Assembly: GCA_021904315.1 (NCBI GenBank)
Contig: CM038913.1
Location: 10,105,958 to 10,169,957 of the forward strand
Length of the DNA stretch: 64,000 bases
Origin: Sphagnum magellanicum
Taxonomy: Eukaryota > Streptophyta > Sphagnopsida > Sphagnales > Sphagnaceae
Direction: 5' to 3'
Shown: in pieces, positions 38,344-49,333 of the stretch
How the letters are laid out: each line of letters starts with the position of its first letter
How positions within the stretch are numbered: the first letter of the stretch is position 1
Position numbers and translations under genes: made by a program
Notes under the pieces: generated by a model
What the model was told of the DNA's origin: nothing
What the model saw: only the letters and a program-made list of their open reading frames with translations
The model's database searches: none

Positions 38344-39606
38344 TTACTCTTCATACTCACTATCCTTGGAACTCGCTGATGCGCTTGAGTCTGGAAATGA
38401 TAGCAATACCCCAAGCTTAAAACTGGGGTACGCTTGCTGGTAGGTGACAATGGTGTTTTTGTTCGAGGCCTCATCTACCTTATAAGGTAAGAAAGTCATC
38501 CTCAAAACCTCCTCCAAATGCCCCTTGATCTCATTCAATCATTGCTCTCAATACCCAACTTTTTCCCCTTGACACACTACAAGGTTTGAGCATTGAGTGC
38601 TTCAATAACAAGTCATCATACCGGTTGCTTTAGCATCCTGAGAAAGCTATTAGTTGCCTTCTAAAGGGCAGCTACCTCCTGTCCAACCGTGAGGACTCCC
38701 ACCCTAGGAACTATTGTCTTGGTCTCTTGGTCCTCAACCTTCAACATGGCCTTCCCCCATTCTACCTCCAATGCATGTTAGGTGAAAAAAAAAATCCTCA
38801 CTCAATTCCACCAACAAGGCTATAAGTCACTCCTTTTTGCTCCTTATCTTGTTGTATTATTGAGTTTAGGGTGATAATTTCCTTTGATTGTTCCTAGACT
38901 TTCCCGGAGTGGGAATCCACTACCCCTTACTACAGCACCCGTTGCTCATTGAAGGCTATTACCATCCTTTATAGGGATGTAGACTCTTGCACCTTACTTT
39001 CCAAAAGTTCCTTAAAGGGTTGGTACTCCTCCAAGGTAGTACCGAGCTCCACCCCTTTTGCCACTCCTGGTTGAATTGAAGTGTTCCTCCATGATGATAA
39101 ATTGGTCCTTGTATTCTTACTCCATGATGATAAATTGTATCTTGTATTCTTGATCCAATTTTGTGACTTGCTTGTTTTGTAGCCTTGTACCACCATCACC
39201 TTTTCCTTTCTCAAGGTCTCCATTTGGCCTAATGCCATGCCTATGATTAGCCCTTTTTTATTTAAGGTAGCTTGCACATTAGCCGTCTGTGTCACCAAAG
39301 CCCAAGACTCTCCTGACAAGGCACCTTCTATGTCTGAATTGTTGCCAAGCCCCAGGTGATGGTCATGGACCAGGGTTAATGGTAACACCATCTCTCCCAT
39401 TACCACCTATTCCATGATTGTTTGGGCTTCACAATTAGTGGGTAGTCCTGATGGAGGTACTACCTCCACTGATGACTTGGTCTGTTGTGGGAAGGGAAAG
39501 AAAGTAATGGTTAGGTGTGCCTCCAATTGCATCCCCTCGTAGTACTCCGGGTCCTTGAGAGAATCAATGGGGTTCCAAAGGTATTGCCCACTCCTTACCT
39601 TGCATC
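38344..39606 (-). pseudogene. Unrecognised decayed coding relic, probably transposon-derived
   Basis: A minus-strand frame from 39606 down reads KVRSGQYLWNPIDSLKDPEY, then TKSSVEVVPPSGLPTN, one TAG, then GLGNNSDIEGALSGESWAL, and a Lys/Glu/Gln-rich part, KVQESTSL. It continues past further stops into EQSKEIITLNSIIQQDKEQK (coiled-coil-like), and a shifted frame at 38538-38344 carries KGHLEEVLRMTFLPYKVDE. Several stops fall where glutamine codons would fit. A 35-bp tandem duplication around TCCATGATGATAAATTG (39085-39142) lies inside it. I do not recognise the family; a gag-like or transposon accessory protein is possible. Its upstream end is cut by a CACTA terminus at 39607. Confidence 0.4.
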
Positions 39607-39720
39607 CACTAGAAAACCAAAAAAAAAACATCATCCTACAACTATAAAATTGTCACTACCAATATTTACAACTAAAATTTCATTAGTTGCATAAGTTTAA
39701 TCCCACACAATCTATAGTCA
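39607..39720. mobile_element. Left terminus of a third CACTA-like element
   Basis: It starts CACTAGAAAACCAAAAAAAA and is followed by subterminal ACAACTATAAAATTG, CAACTAAAATTTCATTAG and TAGTCACAAG motifs, like those of the 4885-8101 element. A TACC-rich array follows about 770 bp inside. I could not find a matching TAGTG right end, so the element may be truncated or its end mutated. Confidence 0.45.
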
Positions 39721-40379
39721 CAAGCACCAATGCATTGTGATCTCATCACAATGCAATATATGATCAACAAATTCAATCTCGTGTGTTGACCAAACATATA
39801 CCCCTTCCAACTATTTCTCATTTTTACTGACTACTTTTTATTATTTATGACTAAAGAATAGACCAATTATTTAGTTGCCACAAGGCAACATAGTTAAACT
39901 TCTCTTTAGAATTAAACAAAATTAAATCCACATTATTCATTTTGGATGGGTTCTAATCATGACTCATGACACACTAATTTTTTTCTATATGACATGTTAT
40001 TTGAATTTTGGTTAAAATATATCAAAAATCAATATTTAGGTGAGTATGTAATTAAGCTAAGTAGGTATTGGTAGATATTCTTATTTTATTTTAGGTTTAG
40101 CATTTAAAATCAAGATTTTTTGATTGGTTCATCCCCAGTGACATTTTGCTCAATAATTATGAAAATCCCAAGTGAAAAAGAAAGCAAAAAAATGGAATAA
40201 AATTATTTTATGAATAAAAATTGTATTTCATATTTTTTGTCCTCCTTTGCAAAATTATAAATTATACAAATAAATGTGCATTTTAAAATTTAAAAAGAAA
40301 ATGCCATTGGGATAAACAAATCAAAGATGTTTGACCCTAAAACTTGTATCCAGAATAAAGTAAATTCCTCCTTAAAAAT

Positions 40380-40880
40380 TTCTACCTACTTAACCTAGGT
40401 TTTCATACCCACTTGCCTACCTATATATTTTTGCCAACATTTAAATAATATGCCACATGAATTTTTAAATTTATACCACATGTTACAATTTTAAACCATT
40501 CAAAATCGATGATCCGAATTTAGTTTTGTATTTAAAAATTCAATATGACTTATTTAATTAACCAGCTACCGACCTAGTTAGCCACCTACTCACCTTCCCA
40601 TGCCTACCAACCTAATTAATCTACCTATTTATGTACTTACATATTTAAATACATATGTATTTACTTATTTACTTAATTTACCCACCCACCTGACCGAACT
40701 AGTTACGTACCTATTTAACCTACCTACTTAATTGCATATCTACTTTCTTAGCTATTCATTTATGTACATATCTAGCTACTTACATTTGTAGGTATGTAAA
40801 TAGAAATAGGTAGGTGAATAGGTAGGTATAACTATTTATTCATCTATTTATCTTATTTATTTATCGACTTATTTACCTAC
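40380..40880. repeat. TACC/GGTA-rich degenerate microsatellite
   Basis: Irregular runs of CTAC, TACC and CCTA switch to GGTAGGTGAATAGGTAGG near 40808. It is similar in make-up to the arrays at 5281-5500 and 50830-51360. Confidence 0.75.
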
Positions 40881-40889
40881 CCTAATATA

Positions 40890-42710
40890 CCTTTAATGTA
40901 CATTAACTCCTCTTTAAATGACAACTAGTTAATCATTAATTATTTATAAAATTAATTAAATCTAATAAATCAACTTTTTACCCACTATTTTTTAAAAGTT
41001 AGCTAAACCAATTAACATCATTTCCATTACTAATGACAATAGGATGTAAACCTATTACAAGTTACTAAGTTGCCCTACTAATTAAACTAACCTCTAAACA
41101 AAAATGGAAATTAACATCCTTTCACAACTAATCATCTCATAGAAATGTAGCATGCTTACTTTTAAGGCCATTTTAAACAAAGGTCCAAGGATCAAAAGCC
41201 CAAGGATCAAAAGCCCAAGGACCAATTTAAAGCAAATTGAACCTTGAATTGGACCTTTTTCACCTTTTAAAAAACATTTCCTCCTAAGGTACAATGAGCA
41301 TGTCTAAAGATTTGGGGTCCAATTCGAGAATCCAATATCAAAAAAATGTGATTGACATGTAAAAAGATTAAGTTAAGCTTCGGTTTTTTTTGTCTTTTTT
41401 TTTTAATGGTTTTTTTAATTTACTTTTATCACAAACAATGGATGAGCATAGGCACAAGATTTTGGTGGCTCTTGTTTTTACTATGGGCATGCACCAAGTG
41501 ATTGCACAAGTGGTTACATTGCAGCAAATAATTATTGAACAACATTGGAGTATGGTGAGGGCAATGGAATACAACATTCCCACTTCAACTCTTCATTTTC
41601 TACCCCACTTTCCAATTCACCTTCATTTTGTGGACTTGAAAAAGTTGAAATTACATTCCTTTTAGCAACTAGCTTGTAAGGATTCACAAAACCAACCATG
41701 TTAATTGTAAAATTGGTAAAAAATGGGAGAGATGGTGTGCTCTTGACAATGTCCTCAATCCATAGCATGTCTTTCATTCTCGCATAACTTGAACGACAAG
41801 GATAAAAGAAAATAATGAAAAAAAACAACAAAACAAAGAAATGGGCAACCTTGGACCATAGCTTCCACTTTGGTTCTCCAAACTATGAGCTTTCCATTAA
41901 GCTCTTTTTTTTGTTGTTTGGACCAATTGGTTTTCCCTTCAAAATGATGCCATGTAAGCTAAATCACAATTTGATTTGTCTTAATCCTGGACCTTCATCT
42001 AAAGGCCTTGGGAAAAATTTGAAGTTTTTGATCGATAAGAATTCTTAATTTGATTGGACCTTGCTCTCCTTGGACCCTTGTCTAAAGTGGTCCTTAAGTT
42101 AAGTGTGCTTAGCAGCAGAAGCAACAATAATGTCAGCATGGTAAAGCCCCGACTACAAATCCACATTGGGGATGAGATAAGTAGAATTTGCTCCACCACC
42201 AAGACCTTTGCAAAGTTCCTGTAAACGAGTAATAACAAGGAAACACAAGACATGTCATTGCATTTGAAATCATATTTGTTTCTTCCAAAACAATCTCTTT
42301 CCAAATCACACCCAATAATCAAAAACTGCATTTAGCAAAGATAAGCGAATTTCTCACAACCAAAACTGAATTTGCCAAAGCCTAATCCTCCCAAAGCCTA
42401 ATCCTCCGGGAGATTTGTAATTTCTCCAAGTAGCAGAATCCATTGAGTTCCAAAGAGCATATCTCTCCAAAGTGCATCTCCTTCCTATCACACCCAATTA
42501 ATGATCAAAACTGCACTCATTTTTCTTGTCAACAAGAGAAGTGAATTTGGGCACGAGTCAAGAGGGTAGGTAGGGTACACTCTTCTGAGGCACCCTATGA
42601 TCTAAAGGGTGCGTGACTCTCAAGGCTGAGAGGATTATGCCAAGAACCTTTCAAACGAGGTGCTCTTATGATTGTGGGTTCTAGCATATAGCCAAGAATA
42701 AGAATGATTC
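40890..42710. other. Non-coding repeat-rich DNA
   Basis: No gene was recognised. Small tandem repeats are present: a 16-bp unit with the core AAGGATCAAAAGCCC at 41180-41225, and CAAAGCCTAATCCTCC twice near 42376-42408. Confidence 0.5.
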
Positions 42711-42719
42711 TTTTTTTAA

Positions 42720-42805
42720 TTACTTTCTTAGCTGGTCTGTAGCCCAAATTTGGCTTTTTTCTTTTTGCCGACGATTTCTAGTTTGGCTACATCATAAATT
42801 TGAAA
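42720..42805. repeat. Partial copy of the GGCTACAT family
   Basis: It contains TGTAGCCCAAATTTGGCT and then TTTGGCTACATCATAAATT, corresponding to the right half of the 251-bp family. It lies 160 bp upstream of full copy B. Confidence 0.65.
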
Positions 42806-42965
42806 CTCAAGTGTGGGTTTCCATTACATTGTGGCAAGAAAAAGACAAATTGGTAATAAGAGCATAGCGGAAGATCACTCGAACTGTGAACCAGTTGTGT
42901 GTTCGCGCATGGGCCATGCGATGAGAAGATCAGATCGGTACCCAGAACTTGCAGCCTTTCTCGCT

Positions 42966-43216
42966 GGCTACATATAGCCAAAAAGCTATATTAGAATTTG
43001 AAAGTGCTAAAATCATCAACTTTTCTAGACTTTGAATAGCCAGAATTCGACCAAAATTTTAGAAAACTTGCCAGATTTCTATACATTGTTCAAGGATGTT
43101 AACCAAAACTATAGAAAGAAGTTTCAAAAAAATTAGTTTCAAATTCAGTTTGCAGCCAAATTTTAGTAAAAGCTTCATGTGGATCATTTGCCACTGTGGC
43201 TACATCACAAAATTGA
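42966..43216. repeat. Dispersed GGCTACAT family, full copy B (251 bp)
   Basis: It begins GGCTACATATAGCC and ends GGCTACATCACAAAATT, with GAAAGTGCTAAAA, AGCCAGAATTCGACCAAAAT and GTGGATCATTTGCCACTGTG inside. It matches copy A block for block. It ends about 180 bp upstream of the putative PHT1 TATA box. Confidence 0.75.
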
Positions 43217-43320
43217 TTTTAAATTTATTTTTAAACGCTGGCGAGAAGTCGATCAGGATGACTTCTCGAAGGCCACCAGGTACTACAAAGCCTGATGAGG
43301 GGCCGCCCAACAGCATGATT

Positions 43321-43348
43321 CATTCATCCATCCATCCATCCATCCATC
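43321..43348. repeat. (CATC)n microsatellite upstream of PHT1
   Basis: About six CATC units between the GGCTACAT copy and the putative PHT1 TATA box. Confidence 0.85.
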
Positions 43349-43398
43349 ATTAGTCGTTGAATTCCGTGGCCGCACGATAATCTTCTCCGACAACGACA

Positions 43399-43405
43399 TA
43401 TAAAA
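43399..43405 (+). promoter_or_regulatory. Possible TATA box of PHT1
   Basis: TATAAAA lies about 880 bp before the start codon, where base composition shifts from AT-rich repeat to GC-richer leader. The distance implies a long leader, consistent with the candidate 5' UTR intron. I searched 42950-44283 by eye for the PHR1 site GNATATNC and found none. Confidence 0.35.
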
Positions 43406-43869
43406 CGACAAACGGAGAAACAAGTTGGCCATTAAAGCTTGTCGTCAGTCATTGTCAGTGACGCGGACACACAAATGTGCCTGCCCGGGAGCTTCGCTCA
43501 CTCGCTGTGGACGCAGCGAACTACGCGGCGCGTGATCGGTGAATGTCGCTCTCTCTTTCTCTGGTTGCCTGGAAGCTGCGGTTTGCCACTTGTTGAACTG
43601 AAACGCCTTTGTTCTTCACCAAGCCACCAGCACCTTCGCCGTTTCCGTGCCGCCTGTGGTTTCTCCAGGTTCTCCTCCCCATTTATGAGGAGCTCCCTCT
43701 GTGGTTCTTTCAGACACACACATCTCTTTTCTCTCGGTCTCTCTTGTTTCTTTCAGTTCTTTTCAGGGACTTGTTTGGGTGTGGCTGCTCCCTCTTTCTT
43801 CTTCTGCTTTCCCTTCTATCCTTTGTGCTCAAGACCTTCAATCCGCCTAGCAACAATGCCTGTCTCGGC

Positions 43870-43974
43870 TTGAGATTGTTTGTTTGTTTGTTGTGGGGAT
43901 TTCGAGGGGAGTTTCTCTGCTTGAGATTGTTTGTTTGTTTGTTTGTTGTGGGGATTTGAGGGGAGTTTCTCTGC
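43870..43974. repeat. Tandem duplication in the PHT1 leader
   Basis: Two adjacent, almost identical units (43870-43920, 51 bp; 43921-43974, 54 bp), each starting TTGAGATTGTTTG and ending AGTTTCTCTGC. They differ by one extra TTTG unit and one base. This is probably a recent duplication in the transcribed leader. Confidence 0.85.
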
Positions 43975-43990
43975 AGTCTACTGGGCTAAG

Positions 43991-44077
43991 GTACTTTTTC
44001 CAAGAACCCCAGTAGTATGGACCCTTTGAAGTTGCTGCTGCAATGCGAGTCATGTGGTTAAGTGACGGTTGAGGCGC

Positions 44078-44120
<43 letters not shown>

Positions 44121-44243
44121 CTCACATTGCTGATAATAATGAGCATTGGAACTAGAGTTTGCATGATTTTCAAGACTGTTTTTTTGCGTTCTTTTCTCCG
44201 GTTTTTGTACAACACTCTTAGCGACTGTTGTTGTTATTTGCAG
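43991..44243 (+). other. Candidate 5' UTR intron of PHT1
   Basis: A good donor (CTAAG|GTACTT) and an acceptor with a T-rich tract (TTGTTATTTGCAG|TGAAAG) bracket 253 bp just before the coding region. Leader introns are common in plant transporter genes, but no transcript evidence is available here. The (AG)18 run would lie inside it. Confidence 0.4.
44081..44116. repeat. (AG)18 microsatellite in PHT1 leader region
   Basis: An uninterrupted 36-bp AG run about 170 bp before the start codon. GA repeats of this kind are known binding sites of plant BBR/BPC factors; any such role here is inference. Confidence 0.9.
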
Positions 44244-44283
44244 TGAAAGAATCTGAATTTGCAAAGCGGGCGGATAGCTAGCC

Positions 44284-45951
44284 ATGGCGTTGCAGGTGTT
44301 GACAGCCTTAGATAAGGCCAAGACGCAATGGTACCATTTCACGGCGATTATCATAGCGGGAATGGGTTTCTTCACTGACGCTTACGATCTTTTCTCCATC
44401 CCTCTCGTCACCAAGCTCCTCGGCCGCCTGTACTACACCAAACTCGACGGCACAACGCCCGGAACCTTGCCTGCCAACGTCAATGCAGCTGTGATTGGGG
44501 TGGCATTGTGCGGGACACTGGTCGGGCAGCTCTTCTTCGGCTGGCTCGGCGACAAGCTGGGCCGCAAGAAAGTCTACGGCATCACGCTGCTCCTGATGAT
44601 CATCTCCGCGATTGGATCCGGGCTTTCGTTCGGCCGCAGCGCAACCGCTGTGATTACGACTCTCTGTTTCTTCAGATTTTGGTTGGGTTTCGGAATCGGC
44701 GGCGACTACCCACTCTCGGCAACTATCATGTCAGAGTATTCAAACACCAGAACGCGCGGGGCGTTCATTGCTGCCGTCTTCGCCATGCAAGGATTCGGGA
44801 TCCTCTTCGCGGGGATAGTGGGCGTCACGGTGTCAGCGATCTTCAACCATTTCTATCCGGCTCCGGCTCCTTACGCGTCGCCTGCGGCCGACTTCATCTG
44901 GCGCATCATCCTCAGTATGGGTGCAGTCCCGGCTGCACTTACGTTCTACTACCGTTTGAAAATGCCTGAGACGGCGCGATACACGGCTCTCGTCGCCGGG
45001 AATACCAAACAAGCTGTGATCGATATGAGCACGGTGCTGGACGTCGAGTCTACAGCGCAGGGAAACGAAGTCATTGAACCCGGGAGTATGAGGGAACAGG
45101 CGCGGTACACGCTGTTCTCACGGGAGTTTGTACGCAGGCACGGTTTCCAACTATTGGGCACCACCTCATGTTGGTTCGCTCTTGACATCGCGTTTTACAG
45201 CCAGACGCTGTTTCAGAAAGATGTGTACGCCGCAATTGGATGGATACCGGCGGCCAAGAACATGACTGCAATCGAAGAGGTTTTCAAGATCGCACGCACG
45301 CAGACACTGGTGGCGCTGTTCGCGACGGTTCCGGGCTATTGGGTGACGGTTGCCCTCGTTGACAGGATTGGGAGATTCAAGATCCAACTCCAGGGATTCT
45401 TCTTCATGACCGTCTTCATGCTGGCCCTTGCTATCCCTTATAACCATTTTGTGTCTTACGATGCAAGCGGAAATGTCCATCACCGCAGCAAGGCTTTGTT
45501 TGTTGTACTGTACTCACTTTTCTTCTTCTTTTGCAACTTCGGACCTAATAGCACCACCTTCATCGTGCCCGCTGAGCTTTTCCCCGCCAGGCTAAGGGCG
45601 ACTTGCCACGGGATATCCGCTGCGGCAGGCAAAGCAGGTGCCATCATTGGAGCTTTCGGGTTCGGTTACGCTGCGGAGAGCTCGCACAGGAGTCGAGACG
45701 ATGCCGGCTACCCCAGGGGAATAGGGCTCCGATTTGCGCTCTTCTGTCTGGCGACCGTCAGTTGCCTGGGCTTCCTTTGCACCTTTCTGGTGCCTGAAAC
45801 CAACCAAGTCTCGTTGGAAGAACTGTCGGGCGAGAACGAGGACGGTGCCTCGCAGAGCGTTCGCAGTTGGTTCTCCGATCGCACTGGACCGTCGGTAGTT
45901 TCTACTGCTGGAGTCCAACTGCCCAACCATGGTCACACCGCGACCGTCTAA
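44284..45951 (+). CDS. PHT1: High-affinity phosphate:H+ symporter, PHT1 family
   Basis: An intronless 555-aa frame; the ATG follows an in-frame TAG three codons upstream. It is a major facilitator superfamily protein of the plant and fungal Pi:H+ symporter group, with 12 predicted membrane segments. The PHT1 signature [13 protein letters not shown] is at residues 139-151, and the MFS loop motif [11 protein letters not shown] at 89-99. Residues equivalent to the known phosphate and proton sites are all present: D32/D35 in [10 protein letters not shown]142, Q169 in AMQGFGIL, W297 and D301 in [10 protein letters not shown], and N422 in NFGPNSTTF. The central hydrophilic loop spans about 232-285 after [11 protein letters not shown]. 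The C-terminus keeps [17 protein letters not shown]. It should import phosphate at the plasma membrane. The coding region is visibly GC-rich against AT-rich surroundings. Confidence 0.96.
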   Translation: MALQVLTALDKAKTQWYHFTAIIIAGMGFFTDAYDLFSIPLVTKLLGRLYYTKLDGTTPGTLPANVNAAVIGVALCGTLVGQLFFGWLGDKLGRKKVYGITLLLMIISAIGSGLSFGRSATAVITTLCFFRFWLGFGIGGDYPLSATIMSEYSNTRTRGAFIAAVFAMQGFGILFAGIVGVTVSAIFNHFYPAPAPYASPAADFIWRIILSMGAVPAALTFYYRLKMPETARYTALVAGNTKQAVIDMSTVLDVESTAQGNEVIEPGSMREQARYTLFSREFVRRHGFQLLGTTSCWFALDIAFYSQTLFQKDVYAAIGWIPAAKNMTAIEEVFKIARTQTLVALFATVPGYWVTVALVDRIGRFKIQLQGFFFMTVFMLALAIPYNHFVSYDASGNVHHRSKALFVVLYSLFFFFCNFGPNSTTFIVPAELFPARLRATCHGISAAAGKAGAIIGAFGFGYAAESSHRSRDDAGYPRGIGLRFALFCLATVSCLGFLCTFLVPETNQVSLEELSGENEDGASQSVRSWFSDRTGPSVVSTAGVQLPNHGHTATV

Positions 45952-45961
45952 ATCCCGACAT

Positions 45962-45973
45962 CCCCCCCCCCCC
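45962..45973. repeat. Poly-C tract just after PHT1 stop
   Basis: Twelve C in a row, ten bases after the stop codon. Confidence 0.8.
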
Positions 45974-46069
45974 AAGGAACGGTTAGGATTGCTTTGGTTT
46001 CCTTTGTGTACCACAATTGGGAATATTGAAATTTATTTGGCCAATTTTGGCTACCTCTTAAAAAATTGC

Positions 46070-46660
46070 ACCCTTGCTGACCCACCTCTCATTCTCACTT
46101 TTGATTGGTTGGCTACCTCTTTAGTTCCAGCCCTTTTCAGACACACATCCAATTTGACCAGGTCGTTTAGTAGAGCTTTAGTGGTCAACTTTCACCCCAT
46201 AGGTTGGTTATCTCTTTACTTCCACACCGTTTCAGATCCACTTCCAATTTCACAAGCTAGTGTTGGCTACCTCTCAACTTTCATCCCTTGGGTTCACGAC
46301 CTGTTGACTTCCATCCCTTGGACCCAATTCCAGTCTCACAAGGTGGTTTAAGTACCTCACAACTCCGGCTCCTTGCAAACCTACCTCCCATGGTCACTTC
46401 TGATGGGTTGGCTTACCTCTCAACTTTCACCCTTGTTCAGATGGCTTAGGTATTGCTCAATTTCCACCCTTGTTCAGATGGCTTAGGTATTGCTCAACTT
46501 CCACCCCTCATTGGAAACTCACCTCTCATTCTCACTTCAGATGGATGGGTTCATTACCTCTCTCTCCCCACTTTCACAATTTGTGGACTCACTCCTGGCA
46601 GTGTGGTATGGCAGTTTAGTCATGATTGTTCTCCTTGGGTAGTTGCACCAAGGTACTAGT
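46070..46660. repeat. Degenerate tandem array downstream of PHT1
   Basis: Blocks such as TTGGCTACCTCTCAACTTTC, CACCCTTGTTCAGATGG and ACCTCTCATTCTCACTT recur, in varying order, about every 60-90 bp. Within it, a 37-bp unit starting CACCCTTGTTCAGATGGC is repeated exactly in tandem (46429 and 46466). The array keeps open frames because its units are stop-poor, but I see no real gene. Confidence 0.65.
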
Positions 46661-48660
46661 TAGAAGGTAGTACTATTTCCTAGATAGCCGCAATTTTGGA
46701 CCGACATTTCTCTCTTTTTTTTTTTTTCCTTTTGGTGTTCTCTTGCAAATATAATCAGGTAGGTTTACATCAAATATGTAGGTAAGGGGTGGGTATGATG
46801 TTTAGGAATTCAAATATAACCCCACCAACTTACTCATGCTACTGCACAACAATGTAAAATTGTCAATCTTTTCCAATGTATATTCATCTTCAGCAAAAAG
46901 AGATGTGCACTCTTTCTTAACTTCCCAAGTCTTTTCTACATTCGATTGTATTTCCTTGATACAAACCCTGTGTTAGATGATGTTGATGGTAATGACTATG
47001 ATGAAAATCTTAGTGGAAATTTTTTTCAAGTTTTTCATAATGAGTTCATTAAAAAAATTAAAATGCTAATGAAAAAAAAAATTCTTTAGTTCTTCTTTAA
47101 GCTTTTGACAACTGATGTTCCATGGGCTGTGTAGCATGTGGAAAGGGGGTTTTGCTTGAACATGTGGATCTGCAAACACCCTATGGCAATAAACTCTAAA
47201 GGTCCAATTCTAAAGGAAGTTTTTAAATGAAATGCAGAACACCTATCCAAGTTATCAACACACTATTGTTTGATACCAAAAGGAAAGAATGACAAAATAT
47301 TTTGGAAGAAAAACATCCAACCATAGTGGAGAGGGTGAACAGAAATATAAGAAACAAACTATGCTCATTGCTTACCTTGTTTGAAAATACCTAGATGGCA
47401 GGAGAACTTTTCTTGCCCCCAAGAAGGCTAAGTATAAAAAGGTTTGGCAACATCATACATTGTACATGCCATTGATAATCTGCATGTTTTGCCAATGTAA
47501 TTCTATTTACAATGATAATTGAATCAAATTTAGGTGAAACATGTATATGGTTCATTAGTGATTGTCATTGTGATAATTTTACACTTTGTCCATTTAATAA
47601 TTATGAAAACATTCCATAATTATTTAGCTACCTCACTCCTTTCACCAACCAAGTTCCATGTATATGAAAAAAACAAATTAACATGTGCCTTTTCATAATT
47701 GATTTTTCATAATATGGTTTACAGTTCAAATGTTGTGTTTAGTTCAATTCGTTTCATTTCAATTTAAGAATTTAAATTCAAATCAAATTCAATTGAGTTG
47801 CAATTAATTCATTGCTTTATGCAAATTCATTCAATATCAACCTCTAAAAGCCCAAGCCTTTCAAAGGTGATTTTCACTACCAAAAGAATATCATCTTTAT
47901 TTTTTCATGGATCTAAGCAAAAATTGAGAATTAACAAAAGTTCACTGTCAAATTTGAAGAACATAACATGAATAACAAGTTATAAAAATTTCAAATCATT
48001 TAATAAACATGTGAATAAGATCAAGCATCTTGAATGCACCAATATAAAGTAAGGCAACTCTTGCCCAAAACTATGGCAAACTTTGGAGGGCTCGGATTTG
48101 TTTTAAAAACGAGATGCCACCCATGCAACAAAGCTTCATGGTATATATGTGTTACCTATCCTATATCTAGTTTTCAAAAGATTTGGAACACATATAAATT
48201 GGATCCAATGGTCTCAACAAATGAATGTTGATAAAATTTTGTGTTTGAGGGAAAAAAAAATCTTGTCAAAAAACTAGCCTTTTACTGGGAATAAAAATAA
48301 AAATAAAAATAAAAACTATAATACATAGGATCATTTCCTCTTTTATTTTTTGCCCCCTCCTCGATAATTTCTTTTATCCCCAACCCCCATCCCCTTTGTT
48401 GTTTTCTTCCCCCACTCCCCCTCCCCTACCTACCTACCATTTTTTCTCACGTTCCCCCATCGCCCATCCACTTCTTTTTTCCTTACCCATTCCACCTTCC
48501 CTACCTACGATTTTTTTATTGGAGCTAAAGTGGCTGTAATCCATATCCACATGTAAAAAAGAAGGGTTTTTTTTCAGTTTTGTGAGGTTGAAAAAATGGT
48601 GACAAATGTTAAAAAATCAGTAAACATGGTCACATTTGGATTTGTTTTTTAAAAAAACCT
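46661..48660. other. AT-rich intergenic DNA, no gene seen
   Basis: No conserved frame. It contains C/T-rich stretches with CCTACCTACC near 48420-48500 and an AAAATA repeat near 48293-48316. Confidence 0.5.
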
Positions 48661-48739
48661 ACAAGTTTTTTGGAATTTTTTTTGTCGCTTAGTGACAAAA
48701 TTTCGCCACTTTTAGAAACATTGGTAGAAAGAGTGGTGA

Positions 48740-48801
48740 GATTCCCCTAGAAGATTTAGCCAAATCTGGCTATAGCACAAATATGGAGTACAAATTCATC
48801 A

Positions 48802-48841
<40 letters not shown>

Positions 48842-49035
48842 TAAGCACTTAGGGGGGAAAACACTGGAAAATTTGGAGAGTATCTGCAAAAAGAAAAAAA
48901 AATAGAGAATATCCACAAAAGAAAAATTAAAAATCGAAGAGTATCCACCAAAAAAAAAGGTTTTATTTATAGTGAATTTTGGCTAAATCCTCTCTTTGGG
49001 ATCATTGCCACTCTGGCTACAACAAAAAATTGACC
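48740..49035. repeat. Two partial GGCTACAT-family copies around an (ATT)13 run
   Basis: Copy pieces lie at 48760-48790 (TTAGCCAAATCTGGCTA) and 48965-49033 (GGGATCATTGCCACTCTGGC then TACAACAAAAAATTG). Between them is an uninterrupted (ATT)13 run at 48802-48840 and three imperfect copies of a roughly 35-bp unit around GAGTATC(T/C)(G/A)CAAAA. Confidence 0.6.
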
Positions 49036-49303
49036 CAAAAAAAAAACATTATTTAGTATGTAATAATTTTTTTTTGGGATTTAACCTCCTTGTCTCATGG
49101 GCTATTACAAAACAAGAACCAAATACACAGGTGCACTCCACATTGCAAACATATTGTATACTAGTGTGAACCTGGTGCATAATGCACCTGTCGAGCTTCC
49201 CCCTGCCCGGTCCTTCCCTGCCTGTGCCCCCCCCCTCCGCCACCCATCAAAAGAAAAAAAAACAAAGGTCTGTGCTGGCCTAGGCAGTGCCCGGAAACTG
49301 CCC

Positions 49304-49333
49304 GGACAGACGGACAGACAGACAGATAGACAA
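49304..49333. repeat. (GACA)n microsatellite
   Basis: About seven GACA/GACG units in a short GC-rich island (49180-49335) that otherwise holds no recognisable gene. Confidence 0.85.

Noticed and set aside
43439..43873. 144-codon open frame in the PHT1 leader
   Set aside because: It starts at a non-ATG codon, is composed of Ser/Phe/Cys-rich low-complexity residues and overlaps the tandem duplication. It is an accident of GC-richer DNA.
42950..44283. PHR1-binding site (GNATATNC) expected upstream of a PHT1 gene
   Set aside because: I scanned for it and found only near misses such as ACATATAG; none fits the consensus.
45592..46014. Long minus-strand open frame across the end of PHT1
   Set aside because: It is antisense to clearly conserved PHT1 coding sequence and is explained by its GC-rich third positions.
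45929..46351. 140-codon open frame after PHT1
   Set aside because: It begins inside PHT1 in another frame and runs into the stop-poor degenerate tandem array; no domain is seen.
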